From positions 87,670,261-87,734,260 of the forward strand of contig NC_081829.1 of assembly GCF_030867095.1 (NCBI RefSeq): 64,000 bases of DNA. The letters run 5' to 3'. A program made the position numbers and the translations under genes. Positions 1-12,547 of this stretch are shown here, one piece after another; within the stretch, counting starts at the first letter, position 1, and every line of letters starts with the position of its first letter. The DNA comes from Alligator mississippiensis (Eukaryota; Chordata; Crocodylia; Alligatoridae). The notes beneath the pieces were generated by a model. That model had not been told where the DNA came from. It ran no database searches and saw only the letters and a program-made list of their open reading frames with translations.

Positions 1-291
1 TACACTGAAAGCCATAAAGTGGCATTTCAGAAGCAGTCAGTGAAGAAGTTGGAGTTCAGGCATATGGGGTATTTGAGAAAGTATAAGGGGTATTTTGGGA
101 TTATGGTAGGGATCTATTTGCAATTTAGATATGCTGACTTGATCATTAATTGCATTAGGTTTAAAAACAAGGCCCTGCTGAGATCAGGGAGGAGCAATTG
201 ACCCATCTCAGAACAAACTCAGGGGCCTGGGGGATTAAATCAAACTCTCTGGTGCTTGGGGGTTTCTTTTTTAAATCCTGCCAGCTAAATG

Positions 292-2215
292 ATCATAGAA
301 TCATAGGAAATTAGAGCTGGAAAGAACCTCAAAAAGGTTCCAGTCTAATTCCCTACTCAAGGTAGGATCACCCTCAACTAAGGCATTTAAAACAAGTGTC
401 TATTCGACCTGCTCTTGAAAACATCCAAGGGTGGAGATTCCACCACTTCTCCAGATAGCCTGTTCCAATGTTTGACCACCCTTGTAGTCAGATTGTTCTT
501 TGTAATCTCTAACCTAAATTTCTTCTGTTGCAGCTTAAGGCCATTGCCCCTAGACCTGTTGTCTTTGGACACAGAGAAAAGCGCACTTCCATCCTCACTC
601 TAATCATCCTTCAGGTACTTAAAGACTGTTATTAAATCCTCCCTCAGTTTTGCCATCTCAAAACTAAAAACCCCCGATTCTTTCAGCCTTTGCCTCCAAA
701 ACCCTTAATCGTATTTGTCACTCTGTGCTGAATATCTTCCAAACTGTCCCTATCCTTCTTGAGGTATGGAGCCCAAAACTCCAGCTGAGACCTCACCAGT
801 GCTGAAGATAGCAGAAGAATCACTTCCCTTAATTTGCAAGTGACATTCCTGTTAATACAATCCAGGATGCTGTTAGCTTGCTTTGCAACAAGAGCAAACT
901 AATATCTTATTCAGCTTATGGTCCATGGTAAACCCTCCCCCCACAGTCCTTCTCGGCAGTAATGCAACCTAACCAATCATTCCCCAGCCTGTATTTGAGC
1001 ATGCAATTATTCTGTCCCAAGTGCAGGACTTCATGCTTATCCTTGCTGAATCTCATCTGATTGATTGAGGACTATTTCTCCAGTTTATTCAAATTCTGCA
1101 TCCTAGTCCTTCAGAGTATCTGCCACCCTACCCAATGTGGCATCATCCACAAATTTACTAAGTGTACACTCAATCCCATTATCCAAATCATTAAATATTA
1201 ACAATACCAGACCCAGAACAAACCCCTTGGAAATCCTACTTGATACCTCCTCCCAGCTAGACACTGAGCCACAGATGACTACTTGTTGAGCATGGCGACC
1301 CAACCAGTTATATATCCACTTTGCAGTACTTCCATCTAGTTTGTATTCCCTTAGCTTACCAATGAGCATGCCATAGGAGGCAACGTTAAAGGCCTTGCTG
1401 AAGTCAAGGTATTTCACATCTACTACTCCCCCTACCCATAGAACCTTTTACTTATCCTAGAAGGAAATCGGGTTGATCAGGCATGGCTTGCTCTTGGTGA
1501 ATCCATCCTGGCTCTTCCTGATCACCTTGTTTTTCTCTGGCTGCTTCACTACAGATTGTTTGAGGACCTGCTCCAGGTGTCAAGGTCAGACTGATTGGTC
1601 TGTAGTTCCTTGGATCCTCTTCTCTCCCTTTATTAAAGATGGACACTATACAGGCCCTTTTCCAGTCAGCCAGGACCTCACCCAACTTCCAAAGAGGATA
1701 GCTAATGGCTCTGAAATTACCTCAGCTAATTCCTTCAGTACCCTAGGGTGGATCCCATCCAACCTTGACAACTCAGAAGCTTCTCCAAGTAATCCCTAAC
1801 CTGTTCTTCTACTATTCTAAGCTGTTTGTCTCCTTCCCTCTCTCTGCTGCCAACTGCACTCATCACCTGGTAGCTGCCTTTATTTGTAAAGACTGGTATT
1901 AAAGAAGACATTAAATACTTCAGCTGTCTCTGCATCATCCAGAACTAAATTGCCTTCTGCATTCTGTAAGGGGGCTCTAGTTTCTTTGGTCTTTCCCTGA
2001 TTGCTTCTGACATACTTGTAGAATCCTTTTTTATTAACTTTTACATCCCTCCCTGGCTACATCTCAAATCATGCCTTGGCCTTTCTAATTTTCTCCCTGC
2101 AGACCCATGCAATACTCTTACACTCTTCCCTAGTACCATGACCAAGTTTCCACTTTTTATAGGATTCCTTTTTGAGTTTCAATTCATTGCAAAGATTGCC
2201 GTCTAGCTAGGCTGG
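292..2215 (-). mobile_element. CR1 LINE, 5'-truncated and decayed
   Basis: The 3' end lies at the left, with the CR1-type terminal sequence (tcatagaatcatagg) at 292-306. Reading leftward on the minus strand, fragments of the reverse transcriptase follow: a stretch with DWKRA and NYRPISLT at 1452-1685 and one with LDFSKAFN, FVDDA and NWLGRHAQQV at 1103-1417. CR1 elements move by target-primed reverse transcription and are usually 5'-truncated, as here. The frame is broken in several places and the catalytic FADD reads FVDD, so this is an old inactive copy. Confidence 0.9.
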
Positions 2216-3490
2216 CTTCCTGTTGCACTTCACATTCTTCCATTGCATCAGAAAGACAATATAAACAAATACATAAAAATACATAAACTTTAAATGTAAA
2301 CTGAGATTCTACAGAAAACTTCAAGGCTGAAGTATTCCAGAAACATGGAAACAAACACAAACTTTGTCTACATGACAAAGAGAGAGAAAAAAAAGCACTA
2401 TGGAGATAGCATCATCCACTAAATTCCATAGGTATTAGAGTAAATTTGTACAAAATCCTCCTTTCATTCAATATTTTATAGCTATTATCATCTCAATATA
2501 TTTCATAGAAAAAAAAATAATCTGTTTATCATTCATCGTTGGGTAGTTGCACATATACTGATACACTGTGTATACAGAGGAGAGAGAGGGGTGTGCTATG
2601 CAGCTGTGAGCTTTCTTGGCTAATTACTTGTTTTCTCTTTCTGAGCAAAATAAATACTACAACAAAATTCAACAGGGCATAACAGCACGTCTATTAAGGC
2701 TGCATATTTTCCATCCAACTCTGTCGCTATTTGTCTTAGGCATGCTTGGGATAAGCAGCAGAGTTTATAGAATCATTTATAAATTGGTGAGCTAAGGACT
2801 TGCAAAATAAATAAATAAATAAATAAATAAAGTGCATATGAAATTAAAAAAATACCTTGTATTTCCTCTGAACTGGATAAGATAATAGTGCCAGAAAGCT
2901 TGTTAATGAAATGTAACATTATTTAGGAACCGAGCCATAATTCATGGAAAAAGTTAACTTCAACATCATCATCATCAAAACGTTTTATGTCACTAATAAG
3001 AGACTCTGTTAAAATCTACACCTCCATGAGAAAGGGTGACAGCAGGGGGGTGGGAGGGGGTTAGTACTGCAAACTGTAAATGGGGGTGTTTTATTTCTGC
3101 TTTAGTTTCATCAGATGGGAAATTGTCAATTTATGAAAAACATACCCTCAGCGAGCTGATAACATCTAAACTCCCAACAACAGCTTCAAGCTGAACCATC
3201 TCCAATTTAATGCCCTTCAAAACACCAGTAGAGTTACAAAGCAGCTAGCTGTGACAAAAAAAACAGTAGCGGGGCAAGAGTGAGAGGAAGGATGGGCATT
3301 TCCATGGGCTTCAGGTTGAATTTAAATGGTGTTGTGCAATAGACTTTCTGGAAGCCATTTAAAGCCAAATCCATAAAAAAACAATCCTTAGGCACTTTTA
3401 GTTCAACTTGGGTATTTGTGAGCAGTCCACAGAAGCCCCTGCCCTGAGAGGCTACAGGTACCTAAATTTTCACCAGCCAAGTTACTTAGG
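2216..3490. other. No gene seen; AT-rich intron sequence
   Basis: AT-rich sequence with a short (AAAT)n microsatellite at 2804-2831. I see no supported coding exon or structural RNA. Confidence 0.6.
2804..2831. repeat. (AAAT)n microsatellite
   Basis: Seven near-perfect tandem copies of a 4-bp unit, in intronic sequence. Confidence 0.9.
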
Positions 3491-3500
3491 CTGCATCTAT

Positions 3501-3821
3501 GGGCTCCTACACACATGCAGGGAGACTGATCCAACGTGCTGAGCAGACTTGATTAATGGAGTCTGCTAGAGCGTGGTAATTACTGCACTCTAGCAGACTC
3601 CAGTGTCATGTGTATCAGCGTTCCCGCACCAAAAAATGGCAGCATGGCACTTTAAACTAAAGCTAATTCAAAAAGCTTTAGTTCAAATCCTCCCGCCACC
3701 ATTTTTCTGCGTGAAGACATTGATACGTGACACTCTGGGTGCTTTAATTAGTGCAGCTCTCAGAGTTGCACTAATTAAAGTGCCTCCCCCTGTCTCCCAG
3801 AGGACATCTGTAAATGCCCTA
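3501..3821. mobile_element. hAT-like nonautonomous element
   Basis: The left end (gggctcctacacacatgcag) and right end (ggacatctgtaaatgccc) are a diverged inverted pair of the type that also bounds the element at 36258-36501. Inside is a short inverted repeat around 3561-3599 (gtctgctagagcg paired with cactctagcagac). No coding capacity. The target duplication is not clear, so the ends are approximate. Confidence 0.6.
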
Positions 3822-4369
3822 TGTGGTAAGACACTGAGCTCCAGAGCAGCGCCCTCAAGCATGCCGTGCTGTTCTGGGCAAGCTGCTTCCTAAACCACAA
3901 CCACAGTAGTCACAGCTACACAACACCACAGGTGGGTTATCAGCATAGCAGCAGGCAAACTGGCATTGTCATTTAGCAATAGCAACCAGCCTACCCAAAA
4001 AGCTGTATGGACACAGCTACACTGCGCCTTCTTTACATACCAGCCTGCCTGAAGCAGAAGACAGTGCTTAAGGAAGCTGCTCTGAAACACAGCATCGTTA
4101 CTGGGCTGGCCTTTGGTGCCAATAGTTCTGCTACTACATATGCCGAGAAGTACCACTTGTCTGAACTGAATATATTGGTACCTACCTTGTGGCTAAGACT
4201 ACTTAGGATTCACAGACTCGGTTTTCTTCAACCTAAGATCCACAAAGAGCTAGGCCTGCTAGCCATGTCTGGAGCCTACCTAATATGCACCAAGTTAAAG
4301 ACAAGACACAGAGGTCACAGCCACTTTTACTAAAAACAGAGATGGATGTATCACCCACCTTCCCACATG

Positions 4370-4470
4370 AATGAAGCGATTAGACTGCTTGCCTGCTAAG
4401 AGGGGGCCCAGGCTCTAGGCCATTCTCAGCCTGATGGGGTTCAAATCAATCTCTCTCTCCTCCCTATTAA
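4370..4470 (+). repeat. Possible tRNA-derived SINE fragment
   Basis: The stretch has a tRNA-like arrangement, with a GGTTCAAATC box-B-like sequence near 4438 downstream of a purine-rich A-box-like region. It does not fold obviously into a full cloverleaf, so a decayed SINE head is the better guess. Confidence 0.25.
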
Positions 4471-5385
4471 GTGACCTAATCATGAGATCAGAAGCAACAC
4501 TGAATTGGAACCACCTTCCATCACCCCTGTTGAAGCTGTGCCATTGTGTATCCAAGAATTATGTGAGACTCATGGGGCCAATGGGGCAAGCAAGAGAGAA
4601 TATGATTCAGTAGATCAGTGAGGGGAAAAGAGCAGTACCTGAGTTCAAAATAGTTGCTTGGAAATAAACTGTGCTGTTATCAGTTCACTACTTGTTTGGC
4701 ACAATCATACAGGCTAAGTACAGACAGTCAAAAAGCCTGAGACTGAATCAATTCAATCTTTGCAGGTTAGTCTAAGCTCCACAGATTGAACTAATAAGCA
4801 AGTGAACAGACATTCACTTTTGAATCTGGAAATGCAGCCACATGTCTGCAGTGGCCCAGGCCAAAAGCCAAGGGGTACTAGAGCACACCTGCCTACTCGG
4901 CTGGAGCAGACAGCTTGGACCAACGCTAGCCTGCCTACCCTGCAAGAGGTGGCATTTGCAGGGGATGTGAAAAGCATCCTGGGATGCTGTGGAACTGTGA
5001 GTTAATTTGAATCTGGAGGGGATCTGGGACAGAAGTTCAATAAACTGATTTAACTTAAATCAGTTAAGTTTAATATTACATCTCTTAAACTGGTTTTGGC
5101 CATTTTGAAAGTGGTTTAGGTGCACTGAACTTCTGTTGTGTTATGGATTTGACCCAGTTTCTGACAGCTTATACCGGTTTATTTGTACGTTCTGTCCCTA
5201 GCCACAGAAACTAATGAGTAAGGTTCTCCCCCACTTATTTACCTATGGTAGTTACCCGCCATCCATCCCAAAGCTCGTTACATTACTCATGAGGTCAAGG
5301 ATGCTGAGAAAAGAATAAAAAAGTCAAGTGACTGCAAGCCATGAAGAGAAAAAAATAAAATAAAATGGCAAGAAATAATTAACAA

Positions 5386-5612
5386 CAGCAGCAACGCGTG
5401 CACCCCGAGAGCGCTGGTGTACTGTTTGGGCGACAGGCAGGCAGGAGCGCCGGTGTCCCCCTGCGAGCACCGGCCAGAGAGTGGGAGCGCCAGGTGAAGC
5501 ACAGCTTGCACTTCCAGAAGCACAGCTCGTGTTTCCTGGTCGGCGCAATCGGCCACAGGCGGACCCCCACCCCGGTATGCCCCCCCGACACAGGTGGCAC
5601 CAGTCTCCCATG
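5386..5612 (+). mobile_element. GC-rich nonautonomous hAT element (family 'CAGTGGC')
   Basis: The 227-bp GC-rich unit starts at cagcagcaacgcgtgcacc and ends at accagtctcccatg. It is flanked by attaacaa (5378-5385) and attaacag (5613-5620), an 8-bp target duplication matching at 7 of 8 positions, as expected for hAT transposition. Related copies are at 53757-54058 and 62884-63064, with partial reverse copies near 27.7 and 38.3 kb. No coding capacity is apparent. Confidence 0.75.
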
Positions 5613-6414
5613 ATTAACAGCATCTCTTCAAACCATTCCAGGAGTGTGTATCCAGGATGATTTATAATACTTTTCTAATTTCTAGCACCAACCCAGGCCT
5701 CTCTTAAGAAAGTGAGCTGTTAATCAAACCAGTCTACAGTTTCTGCTTTTTAAAGAGAAAAAAAGAGATCCAATTCATTGTCCCTTATAGGATTTGAAGC
5801 CACAAGTCTGGAGGCAAAGGAGAACTCTACTCAATGAGCTCAAGTCCAAAACCAAATGAAGGTCACCAGTGAAAGCTCTGGAACGGTTCATAGCGCACTG
5901 TGGTGAGCAAAGCTAAACTGAACAGCAGAAGGGTGAAGTCATGTTTCACTGATGCAATTAATTTGCATTACACAAAAGATTTATTATCTTTGCTGCCAGA
6001 TATTTTGATTCCTATAAATACAAACTGTATTACACCACTCTATACAGGATGAATCCAAGTATGAAATGTGCAAAGCTCACGTCATCTATTGGCGAAAAGC
6101 CAGGGAGGTGCTTTACCGTCTGGACTGAAGTTGACAGAACTCACATAGCCCAAGTCAGGTTTAATCGTTTTGGCTTTGAAGACATTTGGTTCAAATGAGG
6201 CGTTTGTTGACATGTTTCTCTTGTAATCCATGGGGTAGAGAAAACTCAGCTGGCCTACCAAGTTACAACAACATCTCCTGAATGCTGTACTCCATTAGAA
6301 ACACCTGAGATAACATTTTAAACATACATTTTTACAAGCCTTTTGAGGGAAAGGAGGGACTGGCTGTTTGAACAACAGTCTAGCCAATGAAAAAGCAGGC
6401 ACATCTCTCCATTT

Positions 6415-6545
6415 TAGATGAGAAAATGGATAGGTTAAGAAACCAGCTCAAATTCACAAAGTGAATCCATGGCAGTCAGGAGTAGAACCAAAAGCCAAGC
6501 TGACTGGTCTTCCTCCTCCCATTTCAAATCCTAGACCAGGACGTT
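6415..6545 (-). repeat. MIR SINE fragment
   Basis: In reverse orientation it follows the MIR core: a gatgagaaaatgg start, gttaag, a caaattcacaaagtg segment, cagtcaggagtagaacc and a final actggtcttcc. MIRs are ancient tRNA-derived SINEs shared by amniotes. The copy is diverged. Confidence 0.6.
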
Positions 6546-6899
6546 CCACGAGAGGATAAAAAAATGTATGTTTTGTGTAGCCTGATGGTGCCAACATGAT
6601 TCAGAGGGAAAGGGGTAGTTTGTTCAGGCTGCCCAATAACCCAGTGAGACTCCTATCTCGGTGCCTTCCCTAAGGTTATATTCTAGGCTTCAAAGAGAGC
6701 TGTGCCGTGTAAGAGCTGCAGGATTAAGTTGGCTGAACCCACCTACAGAGCACACAAGCAAAGAGGCAAATCATTTTCCTCATTTATACACCTTTGGTCT
6801 TTTGCTAGACAGAGCCTGGAACAATAAGGAACCGTCAACTAAAGTGAAAATCTGTATTTATGAGACACGCGTTTAATCTACTCTTCTGCGTGGCTCAGG

Positions 6900-7142
6900 A
6901 ACCTGGGCAACCTACCCTAAATGTATCAAAAGACTAAACAGCTTTCATATCAGATGCCTGTGAAAAATTCTTCAAATAAGATGGCAAGGCAGGGTGACAA
7001 GTGTGGAAGTGTTAAATCATGCTGGTATGCCATTCATAGGAACGTTAATTAGTTGGAAAAGACTCAGGTGGCTTGGTCATGTTAAGCGAATGTCAGATCA
7101 CAGGATCCTGAAAAGCGTGTTGTATTCTGAAGCTTGCTTAGA
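6900..7142 (+). mobile_element. LINE reverse-transcriptase C-terminal fragment, left half
   Basis: One frame encodes a non-LTR retrotransposon tail: LNSFHIRCL, VTSVEVLNHAGMPFIGTLI and LRWLGHVKRMSDHRIL, ending YSEACLESR. This block (RLRWxGHVxRMxDxRxxKxxLYxEL) is common at the C-terminal end of RTE-type and related LINE proteins. It is not CR1. The fragment is broken by stops upstream. It is interrupted at 7143-7588 by a hAT element and resumes at 7589. Confidence 0.75.
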
Positions 7143-7150
7143 GTCTAGAA

Positions 7151-7580
7151 CAGTGGTCACCAACCACTGGATCTCGACCAACTGGGAGATCTCAGAGCCT
7201 CTTGCGGTAGATCTTGGAGCCTCTTGGAGTCGATCTAAGGCTGGGGTGCTGGGCTGAGTGCCCACGTGCATGCACGCAAGCGCCCCAGCCCAGGTGGTCA
7301 GTCCATGGAGGAGGGAAGAGGCTAGGGCTAGATCAAGGCCCCCCCGGTGAGGGACAGTGCCGCAGAGGCAGGAGCAGGGGTAAGTTGTGTGGGTCCCGGC
7401 CAGGTGGGATTTACCTGCTGAGGAAGTGTGCCCCCAAATAATTTTATCTCCCCCCCTCTCCCCTCCCCACAGACTTATCTGCTGGGTGGGGGGGAGGGGG
7501 TGGCAGCAGTGCATGGCAGATCTTGGGTTGCTTTTAAATGACAAAAGTGATCTGCTACTTAAAAAGGTTGGAGACCACTG
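7151..7580. mobile_element. hAT nonautonomous element inserted in a LINE
   Basis: The 430-bp element has terminal inverted repeats (cagtggtcaccaacc at the left, ggttggagaccactg at the right). It is flanked by gtctagaa (7143-7150) and gtctagac (7581-7588), an 8-bp target duplication with one mismatch. Removing the element and one duplicate restores an open LINE frame across the junction. The interior is G- and C-rich with no transposase. Confidence 0.9.
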
Positions 7581-7588
7581 GTCTAGAC

Positions 7589-7800
7589 AGACAGGCAGAC
7601 CAGTGCATGGATTTGGGGATGCTTGCAAAGATGATTCAGCATCCTTTGGAATTTCTGTGGATGATTGGGAAAGGAGTGCAGAACACCGCTCTGGTTGGCA
7701 AAGTCAGCTTCCAGATGCACCAAGGCGCTGTGCGACGGACTGGATCAAGTTTTGTGACAACCAGCATCAGAGGAGGAAAGAATCTGCTGCTCAGATTTGA
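7589..7800 (+). mobile_element. LINE reverse-transcriptase C-terminal fragment, right half
   Basis: Continues the LINE frame from before the hAT insertion: RQTGRPVHGFGDACKDD, then DDWERSAEHRSGWQS and a basic end RRKESAAQI before a stop at 7798-7800. The pattern (RGRPxxRFxDxxKxD ... WExxAxDRxxWR) is the normal C-terminus of this LINE protein class. Confidence 0.75.
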
Positions 7801-7930
7801 AGCACCGCTAGTGCATGGGTGTGCCCTTCCTGTGGGTGGGACTGTCACTCGTGCATCAGATTCAGCAAACAAAGAATTTATGAGAGCACACACCATGCTC
7901 TGTAAAAAACAACGGTGCTTCCGTCACAAG

Positions 7931-8192
7931 AAATAATGGCCACAAGCTAGCAGAGAGCAGATTTAGACTAGACATTAGGAAGAACTTCTTCACAGTTAGA
8001 GTGGCCAAGGTCTGGAACGGGCTCCCAAGGGAGGTGGTGCTCTCCCCTGCCCTGGGGGTCTTCAAGAGGAGGTTGGATATGCATCTAGCTGGGGTCATCT
8101 AGACCCAGCACTCTTTCCTGCCTATGCAGGGGGTCGGACTCGATGATCTATTGAGGTCCCTTCTGGCCCTAACATCTATGAATCTATGAATC
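7931..8192 (+). mobile_element. CR1 LINE 3' end
   Basis: The end of the CR1 coding tail and 3' UTR are visible: aagaacttcttcacagttag, ctcccaagggaggtggtg, the ggactcgatgatct hairpin region and a terminal repeat of atctatga units, characteristic of reptile CR1. Only the last 260 bp are present. Confidence 0.92.
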
Positions 8193-8284
8193 TACCCGTG
8201 GATTAAGTGATAACTTGATCATACAGCCCAATTAAATAGCAGAATATAGTTGTGCAACCCAAGCACAACTTCCAAGCGAAGCAG

Positions 8285-8431
8285 TGCTGGCTCCTACCCT
8301 GGGGTCTTTAAGAGGAGGTTAGACGAACACCTTGCTGGGGCTGTTTGACCCCAGTACTTTTTCCTGCCTCGGCAGGGGGTTGGACTTGATGATCTGCTCA
8401 GGTCCCTTCCGACCCTACCAACTATGAAACT
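8285..8431 (+). mobile_element. CR1 LINE 3' end, second copy
   Basis: Short CR1 3' fragment: cctggggtctttaagagg, ggttggacttgatgatctgc and a final ccaactatgaaact. It is a different subfamily from the copy 100 bp upstream, because the tail differs. Confidence 0.88.
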
Positions 8432-8474
8432 ACCCCAGGAAGAGGACAGAGCTCTGGAAGTTGCAGTCTAACCC

Positions 8475-8944
8475 AAGCCTGTCCAACTGGTGGAGGGCTT
8501 CACATACAGCCCCTGGGCTCCCGCCACCCTTACTGCTCTGACTGCAGCACCAGCAGCCGCCAGAGTCTCAGGGCTCCCCCTTCCTTCCTCCAGCTTCTGC
8601 TGCCGGACTCCACCCCAGGGGATCGAGTGGGACAGCGTGGGGCAGTGCACAGTGCCAGCAATGGGGAGCCGTCTGTGCAGTGTGGTGCAATAGGGAAGCC
8701 TGTGGCTGGACAGCTGAAGGTGAGGTAGGGTATCATGCACAGCGAGAAGGGGGCAGGGCCCACCACTCATTTGGTGTGTTGTGGGGAAGAGAAAGCACCC
8801 ATGCATACGCAGTGCAGAGGAGGAAAGTTCCCAAGCAAGTGTAGCATGTAGCCAGGAAGCCCACGGCCCCACCGCATTCAGCTCCCATTAGTGTGGCTTG
8901 CAGAGCATGCCACCCCTGACCCTTTAGAAGTTGGACAGTCCTGT
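8475..8944. mobile_element. hAT nonautonomous element
   Basis: The left end aagcctgtccaact and right end agttggacagtcctgt form inverted repeats. A perfect 8-bp target duplication, tctaaccc, flanks the element at 8467-8474 and 8945-8952. The 470-bp interior is GC-rich and noncoding; open frames over it are composition artefacts. Confidence 0.85.
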
Positions 8945-8952
8945 TCTAACCC

Positions 8953-11900
8953 AGAGCCAAAGCATCAGAAGACCAAAGACTGTCTACTCTTTGCCCACTT
9001 GAGTTAAAGGGAAGCAGCTGCTCAGTCACGCTTGCTCTTCCTTCCTGTGTGGGATCTAAGTTTAAACACAAAGTTTCTTACAAGTGCTCATCTTGGTTCA
9101 CCTGCAGATGGGCCATTCAACAAGAAATGCTGTTCAAGGCTGAGAGCAAAGATTGTGAGGCGAACCTGGGCTTTAAACTCTATTACCTGGTCCAACTTCA
9201 AAAGCTTGCTAAATAAGGCCCAAAAAATATAGAAATGTGCCTAATAGGTTATTTCACCATTAATATTAATGTAAACTCTAATATAACCATATTAGAGCCA
9301 AGCATGCCTATTTTTAATCACTTATATAACTTGTGTTTGCCCTGAACCAGATCTAGCTGGTATAAAACCACTCAACGATGCTGAACAGGCTTCTGATAAC
9401 CTGACCTCTTCTCACCTAAGAGATTTTCTTGCTTTCTCATTTCCCATACCTCTTCTTCTCTTACCCAAACTCTGATCAAGCAAATGGTATAATACATAAC
9501 CATTGAGCAGCTTCAAGCCCACTAGAGTCTACAAAAGGTTGAGTCCAACAACAACAAAGGGGGGTCGGTTCTATAAGGAGGACCAAGCATCACAAAAACC
9601 ATTTTGCAGACGGGTAAACTGGGCTCAAGATAAGATTCGCAAAGTTATGCAGCAAGCCAATGGCACAGCTGAAAACAAACTGGGGTCCCAAGTGACACTC
9701 TATCCATTGCAGATTCCCTGCTTCCCCACAAGCGAGAAACATCCCGACAAGAACAGCATATGGGAAAGTAGATTGTTAGGACAGTCTTCACTAAAGTGCA
9801 TGGAGTAACATTGCATTAATGTCTTACCGAGAAGAGATCGTTTGAACAATCCTCCTGCTCTCTGAGACTTTTTAGGTCTGGATTAAAAAAACTATTTAGG
9901 TTCATTATTCCTATTGAAGTGTCTAACTCAAATTCATTTCAATGGCATTAAATTAGCAGTCTGGTTCTGCTTAGGAGGTAGCCTTTACCTTTCACGAAGC
10001 TCCGTGTTAGTGGATGCCTGAACCCACACAGAGATCATGGCATTGCCACAGCAGTAATTCTCTTCAGCATGCCTGAGGTTGGGTTCCTGCTGCAGAGCAA
10101 GGTTTCTATAAGGCTCAAACATTGCTGCAAACTTCCCTTGACTCTGTGGTTAAAAGGTGGTCAGGGTACTATAGAGGACAGACGAGGAGCATAGCAGCAA
10201 AAGGCCATAGCAAGATACCATGTGGGAGCACAGATCTGAAATGTAGGTGGTTTAGGAGCGACATCCATGTGATCCATACTCTAGAACATGAAAGAACACA
10301 TGCATGGTTTCTACATTCACCTCACTGATGGCATTAGTATTGCCTTGTCAGCGGTAAAACGGCCTTCTAGCCTATCTGTCAAACTGTGACAAGCTGGCAC
10401 CCAAACACATTCTCTTCAGTTTCCAACAAAGACAGACAGGATCACTGGGTTGAACAGCAAATGATGGTGATTTCACTCTATTCCACTAAATAAAATTTAA
10501 TACCATTCAGCTTGAATCAAGCCTTTGGCATCCACCCAAAAGCTGCAATCTCTTGTATTAGGAAAAAAGAAAGAAATGTGCTTCATGCATATGCACGAGA
10601 CAGTGGAATAATACAGGAGTTGTCGGAAGTTAGGCACAACACTGTATGTAAAAAATGCCAATGAAAGCTTCTCTCCACGACTGCAGAGAATAATTGAAAA
10701 TGACAAGATGTGAGCATGCATAACACGGGGAGAGAGCCTTTCACCTTCCTTCAACCCAGGAGCTGAATGCAGCAGGATATTCAGACCAGAGAATAGTCAA
10801 TACTGCTAAAAGTCTGGGAGACCTTTTTACTGATTCACTCCAAACGTTTCAAGACAAAGAAAACCTTTAGATAGGTGGATAGGTAAGACCGAGACCTTCA
10901 TTCGCTCTTTATCTACTATTAATTTACACTTCAGTAAATGAATTAAACGGGGCTTGTTGTAGAAATGATGGTTTAAGCCATATGTAAGTATCAAAGACAG
11001 CATGAAAAGATTGGTAAAGCTGGCCAATACCACAGATTCTAGCTCTGAACATTGCCATGGAGTTAGTTCAGTGGGCTTATTTCTGATGCAAGGTAAATAA
11101 GCGTGGAAAAACGGTCTGGGCGCTACATATCTAAGAATCTCCTCTCTTATGCTCCATTACAATCCCTAAGGTCAGCCAAGAGCAGCCTCCTGCAAGTACC
11201 ATCTGTGAACCAAGTTTCTTTCGCCAAAATGCCTAGGAGGTTGTTCTCACCTGTTGCTCCTGAGCTCGTAACTCCCACTCCCTTGAGGCCAGCTAGAGCC
11301 CAAGCCTGGCCATCTTTTGGACTCAGTGCAAGACTTTTTTTTTATCTGAGCAGGCAGCAAGCAGGTGGGGTTAAGCTTTAAGATGCCCTAAGCATTTCTG
11401 GAGAGAGTGGCACAGAAATAAAATAAATAAATAAAACCTAGTCCTATATTAACAGCTGTGTTTACCAGCTCTTTAGGATGTTGCCTCTTTTACCTCTATG
11501 ATAACTGCCCTTATCCCTTATTTGTATTTCATCAATCCTAACAAAGCACCCAGAACAAAACAAAACTGCTCTGCTTACATCTCATACCTAAAATTTCAAA
11601 TCCAGACCATTTTTCAAGTTACTCGGGCTAAAACGAGCCTTAAAAGTTATGACCTAGTGAAACCACTAGACTCCTGCAGACCATTAGGTCAAAAACTGAT
11701 TCGTATTGAGCTTTCCAAAAGCAAAGATGAAGATGTGGGCTTGTAAGGAGAAGGACTTCAGCCATGAAGTGAAGCATTTTGAAAATATATGCACCATTTA
11801 AATCTCACTTTATCCCCAAGCTGAATTTCACACACAGTGACTGAGTGAAATTTCAGTGTCAGAGAATTTAGAGGAAGAAATCTGCAAAGCAGGAACATTC

Positions 11901-12351
11901 TTTCATTTTAAACTTTTAATAAGCCACTTGGGTAAAAAGTGCAAAGCTAATAAAAGCAAAATCTGAGTTATTGAAAAATAGCATTATCTACAAATCCACT
12001 TCCACTTGTGCTATGCTGCAAAGGGCTGGGATTACACATTGCACATTTAATGAAACAGGCAGTCTTAGAGAGAGATTCTTCTTGTGAATAAAAACATCCT
12101 TTTTTACTCTTTGCAGGACCAGGCACTCACATTCTGGCAAACATTTTTGTATTAGTAGGGTTAGTTGCTTGCAAAGAGTCAAAAGGCACAGCAATGAATC
12201 CCTTACTTCCATTGATAAGAAACTGCCAACGTGAGTAACCCCACAGACTGCTTAGCAGTGGAAGGAAGGCTTCACAACGTGGCCCCAGAGATTTATGCCT
12301 GCAAACTAACTATTGGCCTCCGTGGACATCTGCAGGATGGAGCCCTTAGCA
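8953..12351. other. No gene seen; intron sequence
   Basis: Mixed unique sequence of GRK5 intron 1. A diverged MIR-like stretch lies at about 9595-9725. Short open frames here resemble nothing I know and show no exon-like splice pairs. Confidence 0.5.
9595..9725 (-). repeat. MIR SINE fragment, diverged
   Basis: Reverse-oriented MIR-like order: ccattttgcagacgggtaaactg, gctcaaga, a gttatgcagcaagcca block and gtgacactctatccattgca. Similarity is moderate. Confidence 0.5.
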
Positions 12352-12539
12352 CAGGGGTGGGCAAAATGCGGCCTGGGGGCTGGATGTGCCCCGCCAGGCC
12401 ATTCTATCTGGCCCGTGGGACCCCTAAAAAAATTTAGAAAATTAATATTTATCTTCCCCTGGCTGATTATCAAGCGGCCCTCAATGGCTTGCCAAAACTC
12501 AGTAAGTGGCCCTCTGCCCAAAATAATTGCCCGCCCCTG
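12352..12539. mobile_element. hAT MITE with perfect target duplication
   Basis: The 188-bp element starts caggggtgggcaaaatg and ends aataattgcccgcccctg, a diverged inverted pair. The 8-bp duplication ccttagca is perfect at 12344-12351 and 12540-12547. The same termini bound much longer relatives at 17585, 43746, about 47208 and 48890, so this is an internally deleted member of that family. Confidence 0.92.
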
Positions 12540-12547
12540 CCTTAGCA

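Noticed and set aside
4370-4470. A tRNA gene
   Set aside because: Box-like words are present, but I cannot fold a cloverleaf with paired acceptor and anticodon stems.
7098-7628. 176-codon minus-strand open frame
   Set aside because: It is antisense to a LINE fragment and a hAT element and shows no homology.
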